64,000 nt of DNA from Arboricoccus pini (GTDB taxonomy: Bacteria; Pseudomonadota; Alphaproteobacteria; Geminicoccales; Geminicoccaceae). The DNA lies in NCBI RefSeq assembly GCF_900187945.1, contig NZ_FYEH01000016.1, positions 1-64,000 on the forward strand, read 5' to 3'. Numbering within the stretch: the stretch's first letter is position 1; every line of letters starts with the position of its first letter. Made by a program: the position numbers and the translations under genes. Below the pieces are notes generated by a model. That model saw only the letters and a list, made by a program, of their open reading frames with translations, searched no databases and had not been told where the DNA came from. Shown here one piece after another: positions 7,160-16,864 of the stretch.

Positions 7160-8089
7160 ATGCACATTATCGTGCTAGGCGCCGCCGCCGGCGGCGGCTT
7201 TCCCCAATGGAATGCCAATTCCGAGGCCTGCCGCCGCGCGCGCGCCGGTGATCCCGCCGCGAGGCCGGCGACCCAGGCCTCGATAGCCCTCTCGGCCGAT
7301 GGCAGGCGCTGGGCGATCATTAATGCCAGCCCCGACCTTCGCGCCCAAATCGAGCGCACGCCCGCCCTTCAGCCGCGTGAGGGGCTGCGCTCCTCGCCCA
7401 TCGCTGCGGTGCTTTTGACGAATGGCGATGTCGATGCCATCGCGGGCCTGCTCAATCTTCGGGAGGGGACGGGGTTCGGCCTCTATGCCCACCCGCTCGT
7501 GCACGGCATCCTCGACCGCAATCAGATCTTCGAGGTCGTGAACCGCTCCATCGTCCCGCGACGGCCGCTTGGCATCGGTGCCGCGCTCATGCTGGGCGAT
7601 GCGGCGGACGCACCCATCGATATCGAGGTCGAAGCCTTCGCCGCGCCCGGCAAGGTGCCGCTTTATGCGGAGGAAGCGGCGGGAGCCGCGCTGGATACGG
7701 CCTCGCTCGCTGGCGAGAGCCTGGGGCTGGAGTTCAAGACCCCTGCCGGGCGGCTCGTCTATCTCGCCAATTGTGCCCGCATCAGCGAGGCGGTGCGACG
7801 TCGCGTCGATGGTGCGGCCATCCTCTTCATGGACGGCACGCTCTGGCGAGACGACGAGATGATCAGGGCCGGCATCGGCACCAAGACCGGGCGGCGCATG
7901 GGGCATGTGTCGATGGATGGCGCCGACGGCGTCATCGAAAGTCTGGCCGGCCTGACGATCGGCCGGCGTATTTTTATTCATGTCAACAACACCAACCCAG
8001 CGCTCCTTGCCGATTCGCCGGAACGGGAAAAGCTGGAAGCTGCCGGCTGGCGTGTGGCCTATGACGGCATGGAGCTCGAGCTTAAATGA
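7160..8089 (+). CDS. pqqB: PqqB, metallo-beta-lactamase-fold PQQ biosynthesis protein
   Basis: A 309-residue MBL-fold protein needed for PQQ production, shown in other bacteria to act as an iron-dependent hydroxylase on the PqqA-derived intermediate. The N-terminal VLGAAAGGGFPQWN, the NASPDLRAQI strand, LTNGDVD at about residue 93 and HVNNTNPALL near the C-terminus are all typical. The residue after the LTNGDVD aspartate is Ala, where classic MBL enzymes have His; I believe other alphaproteobacterial PqqB proteins share this. AGGTG precedes the ATG. The stop overlaps the pqqC start (ATGA). Confidence 0.97.
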   Translation: MHIIVLGAAAGGGFPQWNANSEACRRARAGDPAARPATQASIALSADGRRWAIINASPDLRAQIERTPALQPREGLRSSPIAAVLLTNGDVDAIAGLLNLREGTGFGLYAHPLVHGILDRNQIFEVVNRSIVPRRPLGIGAALMLGDAADAPIDIEVEAFAAPGKVPLYAEEAAGAALDTASLAGESLGLEFKTPAGRLVYLANCARISEAVRRRVDGAAILFMDGTLWRDDEMIRAGIGTKTGRRMGHVSMDGADGVIESLAGLTIGRRIFIHVNNTNPALLADSPEREKLEAAGWRVAYDGMELELK

Positions 8090-8859
8090 CCCTCACCATC
8101 AACGATTTCGCCGATCTTCGCAGCGCCGAAGCACTAGAAGCGGCGCTGCGCGCCATCGGGGCGGAGCGCTACCACAGCAACCACCCCTTCCATCATCTCC
8201 TGCACAGCGGCCAGCTCGACAAGGGCCAGGTGCAGGCCTGGGCATTGAACCGCTGGTACTACCAGTCTCGTATCCCGATGAAAGATGCGGCCTTCATGTC
8301 GCGCGTCGTCGACCCGGATCTGCGCCGGGAGTGGTCGCAGCGTGTGGTCGACCATGACGGCACCAGGGAAGGCGTGGGTGGCGTCACGAAATGGCTGCGG
8401 CTCTGCACGGGGCTCGGGCTCGATGAGGCTTATGTGCGCTCGGAGCAGGGTATCCTCCCAGCCACCAAGTTCGCCGTCGAAGCCTATGTCCATTACGTGC
8501 GCGAGCGCTCCCTTCTGCAGGCGGTAGCCTCTTCGCTGACCGAGCTCTTCTCACCCACGATCATCAAGGATCGGGTGGCAGGCATGCTGAAGCATTATGA
8601 TTTCGTCGACGAGGCGACGCTCGGCTATTTCCAGGCGCGCATCACCCAGGCGCCGCGTGACTCCGATTTCGCGCTGGCCTTCGTCAAGCAGCATGCGCGC
8701 AACGAGGAAGAGCGCCAGCAGGTTTGCGAGGCGTTGCTTTTCAAGTGCGACGTGCTCTGGGCGCAATTGGATGCGCTGCATCACGCCTACGTGCTGGAGG
8801 GTGGCATCCCGCCCGGCGCCTTCGAGCCGGTGCGTGAGCAAGGCAGGGTCGCCGCATGA
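8086..8859 (+). CDS. pqqC: PqqC, pyrroloquinoline-quinone synthase
   Basis: A 257-residue cofactorless oxidase that carries out the last step of PQQ synthesis, ring closure and oxidation of AHQQ by O2. Expected motifs are present: NHPFHHLLHSGQL (about residue 29), WALNRWYYQSRIPMKDA, HDGTREGVGG, and FTELFSP-type SSLTELFSPTI, plus HYDFVDEATLGYFQAR. Length equals the family norm. It overlaps pqqB by four bases and pqqD by four bases (ATGA at both ends), so the three are translated as a unit. Confidence 0.97.
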   Translation: MTLTINDFADLRSAEALEAALRAIGAERYHSNHPFHHLLHSGQLDKGQVQAWALNRWYYQSRIPMKDAAFMSRVVDPDLRREWSQRVVDHDGTREGVGGVTKWLRLCTGLGLDEAYVRSEQGILPATKFAVEAYVHYVRERSLLQAVASSLTELFSPTIIKDRVAGMLKHYDFVDEATLGYFQARITQAPRDSDFALAFVKQHARNEEERQQVCEALLFKCDVLWAQLDALHHAYVLEGGIPPGAFEPVREQGRVAA

Positions 8860-9176
8860 GCGCTGCCCGCACGCCCGTCTGCGAGGACGCGATCGTCAGG
8901 CTCGCGCCCTATGCCCGCCTCAAGGAAGACAAGATTCGCCAATGCATGGTGCTGCTGGCACCCGAGCGCGTGCTCTTCCCCTGCCCGACGACGGTGATGA
9001 TCCTGGAACGTCTGGACGGCAGCTGCACGCTGCGCGCCGTCGTCGATCGCATGGCGGACGAATTCGAGGCGCCGCGCGAGGTGATCGCCGCCGACACGCT
9101 GCGCATGCTGGCCGATCTCGACCGCCAGGCCCTCTTGGACGTCCAGCCCGTGGAGACCGGCCATGCGCGCCACTAG
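8856..9176 (+). CDS. pqqD: PqqD, PqqA-binding chaperone
   Basis: A 106-residue RiPP-recognition protein that delivers PqqA to the radical-SAM enzyme PqqE. The family pattern is clear: an N-terminal beta strand RLAPYARLKEDKIRQC, then LLAPERVLFPCPTTVMILERLDG, then a winged-helix-like part TLRAVVDRMADEFEAPREVI. It is slightly longer than the usual 90 residues because of the C-terminal LLDVQPVETGHARH. It is encoded separately, not fused to PqqC or PqqE as in some relatives. pqqE follows 41 bases later. Confidence 0.95.
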   Translation: MSAARTPVCEDAIVRLAPYARLKEDKIRQCMVLLAPERVLFPCPTTVMILERLDGSCTLRAVVDRMADEFEAPREVIAADTLRMLADLDRQALLDVQPVETGHARH

Positions 9177-9182
9177 GCCGGC

Positions 9183-9226
9183 GCCGATCATGCTGGACCC
9201 CAGGCCGGAGGCCGATCATGCTGGAC
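9183..9226 (+). repeat. 16-bp direct duplication at the pqqD-pqqE junction
   Basis: GCCGATCATGCTGGAC occurs at 9183-9198 and again at 9211-9226, a 28-base offset. Each copy carries an ATG-CTG-GAC start context, but only the second ATG (9218) is in the pqqE frame and only it has CGGAGG correctly spaced at 9206-9211. A small slippage duplication of the start region would explain the 41-base gap between genes that are otherwise overlapping in this operon. Confidence 0.75.
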
Positions 9227-10402
9227 ATTGAACCAGCCGCCCCGCCATCGACGCTCAAGGAACCATGGGGCGAGCCCCCCATGGGCATGCTGGCGGAGCT
9301 CACGCACCGCTGCCCGCTGCAATGCCCCTATTGCTCCAATCCGGTCGAGCTGGAGCGGGTGGCGGGCGAATTGGACGCGGCTGCCTGGAAGCGGGTCTTC
9401 GCCGAGGCGGTCGAGCTGGGTGTCCTGCAGCTTCATCTTTCGGGCGGCGAGCCCACGGTGCGCAAGGATCTGGAGGATCTGGTGGGAGAGGCCTCGCGCC
9501 TCGGGCTCTATACCAACCTGATCACCAGCGGCGTGCTGTTGAGCGAGGCACGTCTTCTGGATTTGAAGCGGGCCGGGCTCGATCATATCCAGCTCAGCCT
9601 CCAGGGGGCGACGGCGCTGACGGGCGATCGCATCGGCCATTACAAAGGCGGGCATGCGAAGAAGCTCGAGCTGGCAAAGGCGATCGGTCGGGCGGGCTTG
9701 CCGCTGACGATCAATGCCGTGGTGCATCGGCAGAATCTCGACGAGCTGGAGGGCTTGATCGATCTGGCGCTTGCTTGCGATGCGCATCGCATCGAGGTGG
9801 CGCATGTGCAGTATTATGGCTGGGCGCTGGCCAATCGTGCCGCGCTGATGCCGACCCGGGCCCAGCTGGAGCGGGCGACTGCCATCGTCGACGATGCCCG
9901 CGTTCGTCATGCCGGCCGGCTGATGGTCGACTATGTCATCCCGGATTATTACGCCAAGCGGCCCAAGCCCTGCATGGGCGGCTGGGCGCGGACCGTCTTG
10001 AACGTAACGCCGTCGGGTGCCGTGCTGCCCTGCCATGCGGCGCAGAGCATCAAGTCGCTGACTTTCCCCAATGTCCAGGATCATGATCTTGCCTGGATCT
10101 GGCAGTCGAGCGAGCCGTTCCAGCGGTTTCGCGGCACGGACTGGATGCCGGAACCTTGCCGTTCCTGCAGTTTCAAGGAGCAGGATTTTGGCGGTTGTCG
10201 CTGTCAGGCGATGGCGCTCACGGGCGATGCCGCCAACACCGATCCGGCCTGCGAATTCTCGCCCTTCCACGACCTTTTGCGGCTGACGGCCGAGGACGAG
10301 GCCGCGAGCGAGCCGCCGGCCTTCACCTATCGCCGGCCACTTGCAAACGCCCCGGCCATGGGCACGCCCGGTCTCGTGGGGGCGACCAAGGGCATGTCAT
10401 GA
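9218..10402 (+). CDS. pqqE: PqqE, radical SAM PqqA peptide cyclase
   Basis: A 394-residue radical SAM enzyme that forms the C-C bond between the glutamate and tyrosine of PqqA. The SAM cluster site is Cys32, Cys36, Cys39 (CPLQCPYC), followed by LSGGEPTVRKDL. The C-terminal SPASM half shows KPCMGGW, VLPCHAAQ, PCRSCSFKEQDFGGCRCQA and PACEFSP, enough for two auxiliary clusters. ATG 9218 is preceded by CGGAGG; the open frame extends far upstream only because pqqC and pqqD are GC-rich. The stop overlaps the ATG of the acetyltransferase. Confidence 0.97.
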   Translation: MLDIEPAAPPSTLKEPWGEPPMGMLAELTHRCPLQCPYCSNPVELERVAGELDAAAWKRVFAEAVELGVLQLHLSGGEPTVRKDLEDLVGEASRLGLYTNLITSGVLLSEARLLDLKRAGLDHIQLSLQGATALTGDRIGHYKGGHAKKLELAKAIGRAGLPLTINAVVHRQNLDELEGLIDLALACDAHRIEVAHVQYYGWALANRAALMPTRAQLERATAIVDDARVRHAGRLMVDYVIPDYYAKRPKPCMGGWARTVLNVTPSGAVLPCHAAQSIKSLTFPNVQDHDLAWIWQSSEPFQRFRGTDWMPEPCRSCSFKEQDFGGCRCQAMALTGDAANTDPACEFSPFHDLLRLTAEDEAASEPPAFTYRRPLANAPAMGTPGLVGATKGMS

Positions 10403-10920
10403 GCGAGGCGGTGGCGCTGCGCCGCGTCCAGGAGGCCGACCGGCCGGAGCTCTTGGCGCTGAACAACGCTCATGCGGTCGAGCTTTCCTATGCCGAGGCC
10501 GATGAATTTGCGCGTCTCCTGGAGATGGCTTTCCTCGCCAGCACGAGCGGAGAGGTCGGCGCGCCCGGGAGCCTCCTTTTGGCGCTCGACCAGGATGCCC
10601 CATGTGATGGCCCGAATTTCCGCTGGTTCAAGGCGCGCTACGCGCGCTTCGTCTATGTCGACCGCATCGTCGTCGCGGCTTCGGCGCCGGGCCGGGGCTT
10701 GGCGGAGCGCCATTATGCCCAGCTTTTCGCGATGGCGGGCAAGGCCGGCCACACCCGCATAGTCTGCGAGGTCAACAGCGACCCGCCGAATCCGATCTCG
10801 GATGCCTTCCATGCCAAGCTGGGCTTCGAGCAGGTGGGCGAGCAATGGCTGTCGGATCGCGACAAGACCGTCCGCTATCTTTGCCGACCCCTTTACTCCG
10901 TCGTCGCCTGCGCGTGTTGA
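10399..10920 (+). CDS. GNAT-family acetyltransferase coupled to pqqE
   Basis: A 173-residue GNAT protein. The acetyl-CoA site is read as VDRIVVAASAPGRGLAERHYAQL, that is V..A...G.GLG-like A-P-G-R-G, near residue 95; the C-terminal part FHAKLGFEQVGEQWLSDRDK is the usual beta-bulge and substrate lid. The ATG at 10399 forms ATGA with the pqqE stop, so it is probably translated with the PQQ genes. Acetyltransferases are not part of the established PQQ pathway, and the substrate is unknown. It may simply be a passenger, or may modify a quinoprotein product or amino-acid side product. Confidence 0.85.
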   Translation: MSEAVALRRVQEADRPELLALNNAHAVELSYAEADEFARLLEMAFLASTSGEVGAPGSLLLALDQDAPCDGPNFRWFKARYARFVYVDRIVVAASAPGRGLAERHYAQLFAMAGKAGHTRIVCEVNSDPPNPISDAFHAKLGFEQVGEQWLSDRDKTVRYLCRPLYSVVACAC

Positions 10921-11118
10921 GCAACGCCGTCTAGGCCGCAGCTGGCAAGGGATGCCGGTTGGGGGCATTGGTCCGGGTGGGCTGACGCCGGGCGACGCAT
11001 GAGACGACTGCGGGGCAGCCAGGAGGCAATGCGGCTGTTCTTCCTGCGCGAGCGGGACTAACGAGTCGCGGTCTGGGGCCTGGAGTCCCACGATGCCACT
11101 CGGGGTTCGAGCGTTCCT

Positions 11119-11481
11119 ATGCTTGGCGATATTGCGCTGCTGTTTGTCTGTCTGCTCGGCGGTGAAAGCGTTCACCGGCTGGCGGGTGTGCCGCTGCCCG
11201 GTTCGATCATCGGCATGGTGCTGCTGTTTGGCTGGCTGGCGCTCGTTAGAAGGTCCCGGCCCGGCCTGAGCTCGGCCACGACGTGGCTGACGGGCCATTT
11301 GTCGGTCATGTTCGTGCCGTCGGCCGTGGGGCTGGTGAACGAGGGGCCAATCCTGTCGCGCTACGGTCTGGCCCTTGCCGTCGCGACGGCGGTCTCGACG
11401 GTGCTGACCTCCGTTGTCACCGTCCTCGTGTTTCGCTGGACCCTCGCCCGCGTCAGCGAGCGAGGCGAGCGCCACGCATGA
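11119..11481 (+). CDS. lrgA: CidA/LrgA-family small membrane protein
   Basis: A 120-residue protein with four predicted membrane helices. It has the family signature VPLPGSIIGMVLLF (about residues 25-38) and the helix-flanking segment VMFVPSAVGLVN. LrgA/CidA proteins are holin-like and work with LrgB in murein hydrolase control or in export of small acids such as pyruvate or glycolate. The stop overlaps the lrgB ATG (ATGA), the normal pairing. No dedicated regulator is adjacent; the preceding 198 bases hold no gene I can support. Confidence 0.9.
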   Translation: MLGDIALLFVCLLGGESVHRLAGVPLPGSIIGMVLLFGWLALVRRSRPGLSSATTWLTGHLSVMFVPSAVGLVNEGPILSRYGLALAVATAVSTVLTSVVTVLVFRWTLARVSERGERHA

Positions 11482-12170
11482 ACGACCTTATGTCCAGCCA
11501 GGTCTTCTGGCTCACCGCGACCCTTGTGGCATTCGCGGCGGCCGATTTCGTCTCGCGTCGCAGCCGGCGGCACCCCTTTTGCCATCCCGTCCTGCTGGCA
11601 ACGCCCGTCCTGATCGCCATCCTCCTGCTCACCGGCACGTCCTATGCGACCTATCTGGAGGCAACGCAGGTCCTTGGCTTCCTGTTGGGGCCGGCGGTGG
11701 TCGGACTGGCGGTCCCGATCTGGGAGCGGCGGGCCTTGATTGGTCGGCTGGCTATGCCGATCGCCGCCGCCCTGGCGGCCGGTTCCTTGACGGCGATCGT
11801 CAGTGCCGTCGGCATCATGATGCTCTTTGGAGCGCCCCGGTCGATCCTGGCCTCGATCGCCCCACGCGCCAGCACGACGCCTGTGGCCATGGAGATGGCC
11901 AGCCAGTTGGGCGGCGTGGCAGCGCTGGCGGCGGTCATCGTCCTTTTCGCCGGCGTGGTGGGGGCGATGACCGCAACGCCCTTGTTCGACGCCTTGAAGA
12001 TCCGGGACTATCGGGCGCGCGGCTTCGCGATCGGTGTCTCGGCGCACGGCTTCGGTGCGGCTCGTGCCTTTCAGGTGGACTCCACGGCGGGAACGTTCGC
12101 CGGGCTGGGCATGGCGCTCAACGCCATCGCCACGGCCTTGCTGCTATCGATCGCCGCGATCCTGGTTTGA
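11478..12170 (+). CDS. lrgB: LrgB-family membrane protein
   Basis: A 230-residue polytopic protein, partner of the LrgA-like protein just upstream. Family features are FLLGPAVVGLAVPIWERR at about residues 66-83, the conserved PRASTTPVAMEM segment, and AHGFGAARAFQVD near the end, where LrgB proteins carry GTAR-like residues before the last helix. Eight or so hydrophobic segments are visible. It starts at ATG 11478 inside the lrgA stop and converges on secA, with 170 bases between the two stops. Confidence 0.92.
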   Translation: MNDLMSSQVFWLTATLVAFAAADFVSRRSRRHPFCHPVLLATPVLIAILLLTGTSYATYLEATQVLGFLLGPAVVGLAVPIWERRALIGRLAMPIAAALAAGSLTAIVSAVGIMMLFGAPRSILASIAPRASTTPVAMEMASQLGGVAALAAVIVLFAGVVGAMTATPLFDALKIRDYRARGFAIGVSAHGFGAARAFQVDSTAGTFAGLGMALNAIATALLLSIAAILV

Positions 12171-12340
12171 CGAAGTCGGGCCCGCCAATTGGACCGGGCT
12201 CCGTCGCTCGCGCCGACCGTCGAGCAAGTCTGCGGCTCGTGATATCCGGTCGATCGGTGCCCTCGGCGGGGTTGCGCCGTCCAAGCTGACCGCACGTCGC
12301 GTCGGACCCTTGCCGCAGCCTTAAAGCTTGAGGCGGCGCC

Positions 12341-15001
12341 TCAGGCGAGGCGGCCGTGGCACTGTTTGTATTTCTTGCCCGAGCCGCAGGGGCAAAGTGC
12401 GTTGCGCGGCGTGCGGCCCCAGGTCGAGGGATCGTTCAGATCGAGCTCGGCATCGCCGGTACCGTCGGCCATGGCCAGCATGCGCGGCCTGGGTGCCTCG
12501 GCCACCGGTGGTGGCGGCGGTGGGGCCGGCTCGGGAGTATGGATCTGCAGATTGGAGAGGACTTGGGTGATCGTGTAACGCAGGTTGGAGAGCAGGGCCT
12601 CGAACAGCTTGAAGGCCTCGCGCTTATATTCCATCAGCGGATCGCGCTGGCCGTAGCCGCGCAGATGAATGCCCTGGCGCAGATGGTCGAGGTGGAGGAG
12701 ATGCTCCTTCCACTGATGATCGAGCACCTGCAAGAGGAGGCTCTTTTCGGCCATGCGCATCATCTCGGCGCCGTAGAGCGCTTCCTTTTGCGCCATGTGG
12801 GCGTCACTCTGCTCGACCAGGCGCTCCTTGATCGCCTGGTCGCCGATGCCTTCCTCGGCGGCCCAGTCCTCGATCGGCAGGTCCAGGCCAATATAGCGCC
12901 TCACGTCCTCCTTGAGGCCCTCCGTGTCCCATTGCTCGGGATAGGCGTTCTCGGGAATGTGCTTTCTTAAGATCTCGTCCAGCACCTGATGGCGCATCTC
13001 GGTGACGTCCTCGTGGACGTTCGGAGCCGAGATCATCTCGAGGCGCTGCTCATAGACGACCTTGCGCTGGTCGTTCATCACGTCGTCGTATTTGAGGAGC
13101 TGCTTCCGGATCTCGAAATTGCGCGCCTCGACCTTTTGCTGCGCCTTTTCCAAAGCCTTGTTGATCCAAGGATGAACGATGGCCTCGCCTTCCTTCAGGC
13201 CCAGGCGTTTTAGCATCGAGTCCATACGCTCGGAGCCGAAGATCTTCATCAGATCGTCATCGAGCGAGAGGAAGAACTTGGAGCGCCCATTATCGCCCTG
13301 GCGGCCGGAGCGGCCGCGCAGCTGGTTGTCGATGCGCCGGCTCTCATGGCGCTCGGTGCCGATGACGAAGAGGCCGCCCAGCGCCTTGACCTTCTGGCGT
13401 TCGGCCTCGACCTCGGCTCGGATGAGCTGCGCCTGCGTCGAATTCGCCTGATCCGCCGGCAGCTCCTGCTCGATGCGCATCTCGGCGTTGCCGCCCAGCT
13501 GGATGTCCGTGCCGCGGCCCGCCATGTTGGTGGCGATCGTCACGGCACCGACCCTGCCCGCCTGGGCGACGATGAAGGCCTCCTGCTCGTGATGCTTGGC
13601 ATTTAGGATCTGGTGCGGAACGCCCTTCTTCTTGAGAAGCTCGGAGAGCACCTCGGACTTTTCGATCGACACGGTGCCGACCAGGACCGGCTGGCCGCGC
13701 TTTTGCGCCACCTCGATCTCGCTGGCGATGGCTTCGTTCTTCTCGCGGCCGGTCCGGTAGACCTCGTCGTCCTCATCCTTGCGGGCGACGGCCACGTGGG
13801 TCGGCACCTCGATCACCTCGAGCCGGTAGATCTCGCCGAATTCGGCGGCCTCGGTCTTGGCCGTGCCGGTCATGCCTGAGAGCTTGTGATAGAGGCGAAA
13901 ATAATTCTGGAAGGTAATCGAGGCCAGGGTCTGATTCTCGGCCTGGATCGTCACCTTCTCCTTGGCCTCGATCGCCTGATGCAGACCATCGGAATAGCGT
14001 CGGCCCTGCATCATGCGGCCGGTGAACTCGTCGACGATGATGACCTCGTCGTTCCTGACGAGGTAATGCACATCGCGTTGGAACAGCTTGTGGGCGCGGA
14101 GTGCTTGCTGGACATGGTGGACCAGCGTGACGTTCTCGATGTCGTAGACATTCTCGGACTTGAGCAGATCCGTGCCCGCCAGGATCTCCTGCAGCCGCTC
14201 CTGGCCTGCCTCGGTAAGTGAGACCGAGCGCTGCTTCAAGTCGATCTCGTAGTCAGCCGCGCCAAGCGCCGGTATCAGCTTGTCGACCGTCTTATAGAGC
14301 TCGGAGCTGTCGTCCGAGGGGCCGCTGATGATGAGCGGCGTCCTCGCCTCGTCGATCAGGATGCTGTCCACCTCGTCGACGATGGCGAAGTGATGGCCGC
14401 GCTGGACCATTTGCTCCCTCGACATCTTCATATTGTCGCGAAGGTAGTCAAAGCCCAGCTCATTGTTGGTGGCATAGGTGATGTCGGCCGCATAGGCTTC
14501 GCGCCTGGCCGTCTCGTCCATCATCGGTACGACGACGCCGACCGTGAGGCCGAGGAAATTATGCACCCGCCCCATCCAGGCGGAATCGCGTTTGGCCAGA
14601 TAGTCGTTGACGGTGACGACGTGGACGCCTTTGCCCGGCAGGGCGTTCAGATAAGCAGCCAGCGTTGAGACCAGGGTCTTGCCCTCGCCAGTCTTCATCT
14701 CGGCGATGCTGCCGCGATTGAGCACCATGCCGCCTATCAGCTGGACGTCGTAATGCCGCTGACCCAGGACTCGCTTGGCCGCCTCCCGCACCGTGGCGAA
14801 TGCTTCCGGCAGCAGGTCATCCAGCGTCTCGCCCTTCGCCAGCCGTGCCCGGAATTCACCCGTCTTCGCCCTGAGCTGCTCGTCGGAGAGCGCCTCGAAT
14901 TCCGGCTCCTTGGCATTGATCGCCTGGACCTCGCGCCGCAACGATTTGATGACGCGATCATTGGCTGAGCCGAGGAACCGCTTCGTGATGAAGCCGAACA
15001 T
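12341..15001 (-). CDS. secA: SecA, preprotein translocase ATPase
   Basis: An 886-residue SecA, the motor that drives secretory proteins through SecYEG. It has the DEAD motor with [13 protein letters not shown] (about residue 103), [16 protein letters not shown], the [13 protein letters not shown] region, and [13 protein letters not shown] in motor domain 2. A proline-rich linker ([13 protein letters not shown]) leads to the C-terminal zinc finger [14 protein letters not shown] that binds SecB. The start [16 protein letters not shown] is the standard one. It is monocistronic here. A short hairpin TGAGGC-GGC-GCCTCA spans its stop codon (12329-12343) without a U-run. Confidence 0.98.
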   Translation of the reverse strand: MFGFITKRFLGSANDRVIKSLRREVQAINAKEPEFEALSDEQLRAKTGEFRARLAKGETLDDLLPEAFATVREAAKRVLGQRHYDVQLIGGMVLNRGSIAEMKTGEGKTLVSTLAAYLNALPGKGVHVVTVNDYLAKRDSAWMGRVHNFLGLTVGVVVPMMDETARREAYAADITYATNNELGFDYLRDNMKMSREQMVQRGHHFAIVDEVDSILIDEARTPLIISGPSDDSSELYKTVDKLIPALGAADYEIDLKQRSVSLTEAGQERLQEILAGTDLLKSENVYDIENVTLVHHVQQALRAHKLFQRDVHYLVRNDEVIIVDEFTGRMMQGRRYSDGLHQAIEAKEKVTIQAENQTLASITFQNYFRLYHKLSGMTGTAKTEAAEFGEIYRLEVIEVPTHVAVARKDEDDEVYRTGREKNEAIASEIEVAQKRGQPVLVGTVSIEKSEVLSELLKKKGVPHQILNAKHHEQEAFIVAQAGRVGAVTIATNMAGRGTDIQLGGNAEMRIEQELPADQANSTQAQLIRAEVEAERQKVKALGGLFVIGTERHESRRIDNQLRGRSGRQGDNGRSKFFLSLDDDLMKIFGSERMDSMLKRLGLKEGEAIVHPWINKALEKAQQKVEARNFEIRKQLLKYDDVMNDQRKVVYEQRLEMISAPNVHEDVTEMRHQVLDEILRKHIPENAYPEQWDTEGLKEDVRRYIGLDLPIEDWAAEEGIGDQAIKERLVEQSDAHMAQKEALYGAEMMRMAEKSLLLQVLDHQWKEHLLHLDHLRQGIHLRGYGQRDPLMEYKREAFKLFEALLSNLRYTITQVLSNLQIHTPEPAPPPPPPVAEAPRPRMLAMADGTGDAELDLNDPSTWGRTPRNALCPCGSGKKYKQCHGRLA

Positions 15002-15245
15002 GTTGGAGGGATCCTTAAGGGCAGCGGCGGGAGACGAGCGGCGGACGGCCTTTTGCGACGTGCCGTCAGATAGGCATTCAAGGAGGGAGTGTCAACGAAA
15101 GGCACACGGCCTGCCTAAAACGTAGCCGCCACACGACCATGATCGACCACGCCCTGGTCCATTCAAGCTACCGCGCTTGACGCCGTCCTCATGTGGCGCG
15201 AACCATGCATCAACATCAAGCAAAGCGCCTCCTGGGAGAGCTCGG

Positions 15246-16031
15246 ATGAAGCTTGTCGTCGCTACCTGTGCCGCCGTTCTGGCCCTGGCACTCAACACCG
15301 TCAGCCCGCTGCAGGCCAAGGAATGGAAAACGGTGCGCGTCGGCCTCGAGGGCGATTATCCGCCCTTCAGCTCGGTGGGCCCGGATGGCAAGATCGTCGG
15401 TTGGGAGGTCGATTACATGAACCTCCTCTGTGAGCACATGAAGGTCAAATGCACGCCCGTGCAGCAGGATTTCGACGGCATGATCCCGGCCCTCCAGGCG
15501 CCCAAGTTCGATGCGATCATGGCCTCGATGTCGATCACCGACGTTCGCAAGAAGCAGATTGCCTTCTCGGTTTCCTACTACAACACGCCAACCCGCTTCG
15601 TCGCCAAGAAGGGGGCTAATATCGAGATCAGCCCGGCCGGCCTGAAGGGCAAGAAGATCGGCGTGCAGCGCTCGACCATCCAGGACAATTACCTCACCGA
15701 TAATTATGCCAGCGTCGCCGAGATCGTCCGCTACGGCTCCCAGGACGACATGTTCCTTGATCTCGTGGCCGGTCGCCTCGACCTCGGCCTGGGCGACAGC
15801 CTGCAGATCAGTGATGGCTTCATCAAGACTGATCGCGGCAAGGATTTCGAGATGATCGGCCCCAATCTGACCGATAGCAAATGGTTCGGCGACGGCGTCG
15901 GCGTCGGCCTGAGGAAGCAGGACGACGATCTCAAGAAGATGTTTGACACGGCCATCGCCGAGACCTTGAAGGACGGCAGCTATCAAGCACTCGAGAAGAA
16001 GTATTTCGATATCGACATCTATGGCGGCTGA
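15246..16031 (+). CDS. Periplasmic amino-acid binding protein (lysine/arginine/histidine type)
   Basis: A 261-residue type-II binding protein with signal peptide MKLVVATCAAVLALALNTV, cleaved near LQAKE. The mature start VRVGLEGDYPPFSSVGPDGKIVGWEVDY is the family 3 signature; QQDFDGMIPALQAPKFDAIMASMSIT and the ligand-contact segment YGSQDDMFLDLVAGRLD fit basic amino-acid binders such as ArgT and HisJ. ATG 15246 follows GGGAGAGCTCGG; an earlier frame from 15177 lacks a signal. Two permease genes follow on the same strand. The ATPase lies inverted 1.7 kb further on. A closely related second binding protein is at 19582. Confidence 0.9.
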   Translation: MKLVVATCAAVLALALNTVSPLQAKEWKTVRVGLEGDYPPFSSVGPDGKIVGWEVDYMNLLCEHMKVKCTPVQQDFDGMIPALQAPKFDAIMASMSITDVRKKQIAFSVSYYNTPTRFVAKKGANIEISPAGLKGKKIGVQRSTIQDNYLTDNYASVAEIVRYGSQDDMFLDLVAGRLDLGLGDSLQISDGFIKTDRGKDFEMIGPNLTDSKWFGDGVGVGLRKQDDDLKKMFDTAIAETLKDGSYQALEKKYFDIDIYGG

Positions 16032-16079
16032 GGGCGCCTTGATGGCCCCTCGGCTACCGAGCCCGGCCGCGCGTAGCTG

Positions 16080-16787
16080 ATGGGCAGCCTCATCGACCTC
16101 AAGGGCTATGGGTGGTCCATCCTGGTCGAGGGCACAGCGCTCACCGTCGAGGTGGCGCTGGCCTCGCTGGCCCTCTCCGTCATTTTGGGCATCCTCGGGG
16201 CCGCCGCCAAGCTGTCGGGCCGGCGGGTCCTCATGGGCATCGCCACTTTCTATACGACCCTCATCCGCAGTGTCCCCGACCTCGTCTTGATGCTGCTCCT
16301 CTTCTTTGGCGGCCAAACCCTGATCAACTGGGCGGCGCCGAAGTTCGGCTATGAGGATTATATCGACATCGACCCCTTCATGGCCGGTGTCCTTGTCATC
16401 GGCTTCATGTTCGGCGCCTACATGACCGAAAGCTTCAGGGGTGCCTTGATCGCGATCCCGCGCGGGCAGATCGAGGCGGCGCGGGCGTATGGCATGTCGC
16501 CGCTCCTCCTCTTTCGGCGCATCACCCTGCCGCAGATGATCCGCCTGGCGCTGCCCAGCTTCGGCAATAACTGGATGGTGCTTCTCAAGACAACGGCCCT
16601 GGTCTCGGTCATCGGTCTCGACGACATGGTGCACCGCGCGGGCTCGGCCGCCGGTGCGACGCGCCAGCCCTTCACCTTCTATCTGGTCGTGGCGGTGGAC
16701 TATCTGGTCCTGACGACGATCTCGGTCCTGGTCTTGAACTGGCTGGCCCGCCGCTATGACCGGGGCTATGCGAGGCGGAGCCCATGA
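16080..16787 (+). CDS. Polar amino-acid ABC transporter permease (HisQ type)
   Basis: A 235-residue inner-membrane permease with five to six helices. The EAA loop is EAARAYGMSPLLLFRRITLPQ (about residues 137-157), which contacts the ATPase. The HisM/HisQ signature LIRSVPDLVLMLLLFF is also present. It starts at ATG 16080, 48 bases after the binding protein stop. The partner permease begins 77 bases downstream. The C-terminus is arginine-rich (RRYDRGYARRSP). Confidence 0.92.
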   Translation: MGSLIDLKGYGWSILVEGTALTVEVALASLALSVILGILGAAAKLSGRRVLMGIATFYTTLIRSVPDLVLMLLLFFGGQTLINWAAPKFGYEDYIDIDPFMAGVLVIGFMFGAYMTESFRGALIAIPRGQIEAARAYGMSPLLLFRRITLPQMIRLALPSFGNNWMVLLKTTALVSVIGLDDMVHRAGSAAGATRQPFTFYLVVAVDYLVLTTISVLVLNWLARRYDRGYARRSP

Positions 16788-16864
16788 AGTCGGAAGAGCG
16801 TGGAGCCGCCCCGGCCGTCGCCCGCCTCATTGCTCGTCTTACCGCCAATGGAGCGTGACTGAGG

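Noticed and set aside
12329-12343. Short hairpin TGAGGC-GGC-GCCTCA at the secA stop
   Set aside because: Six-base stem without a U-run; not strong enough to call a terminator.
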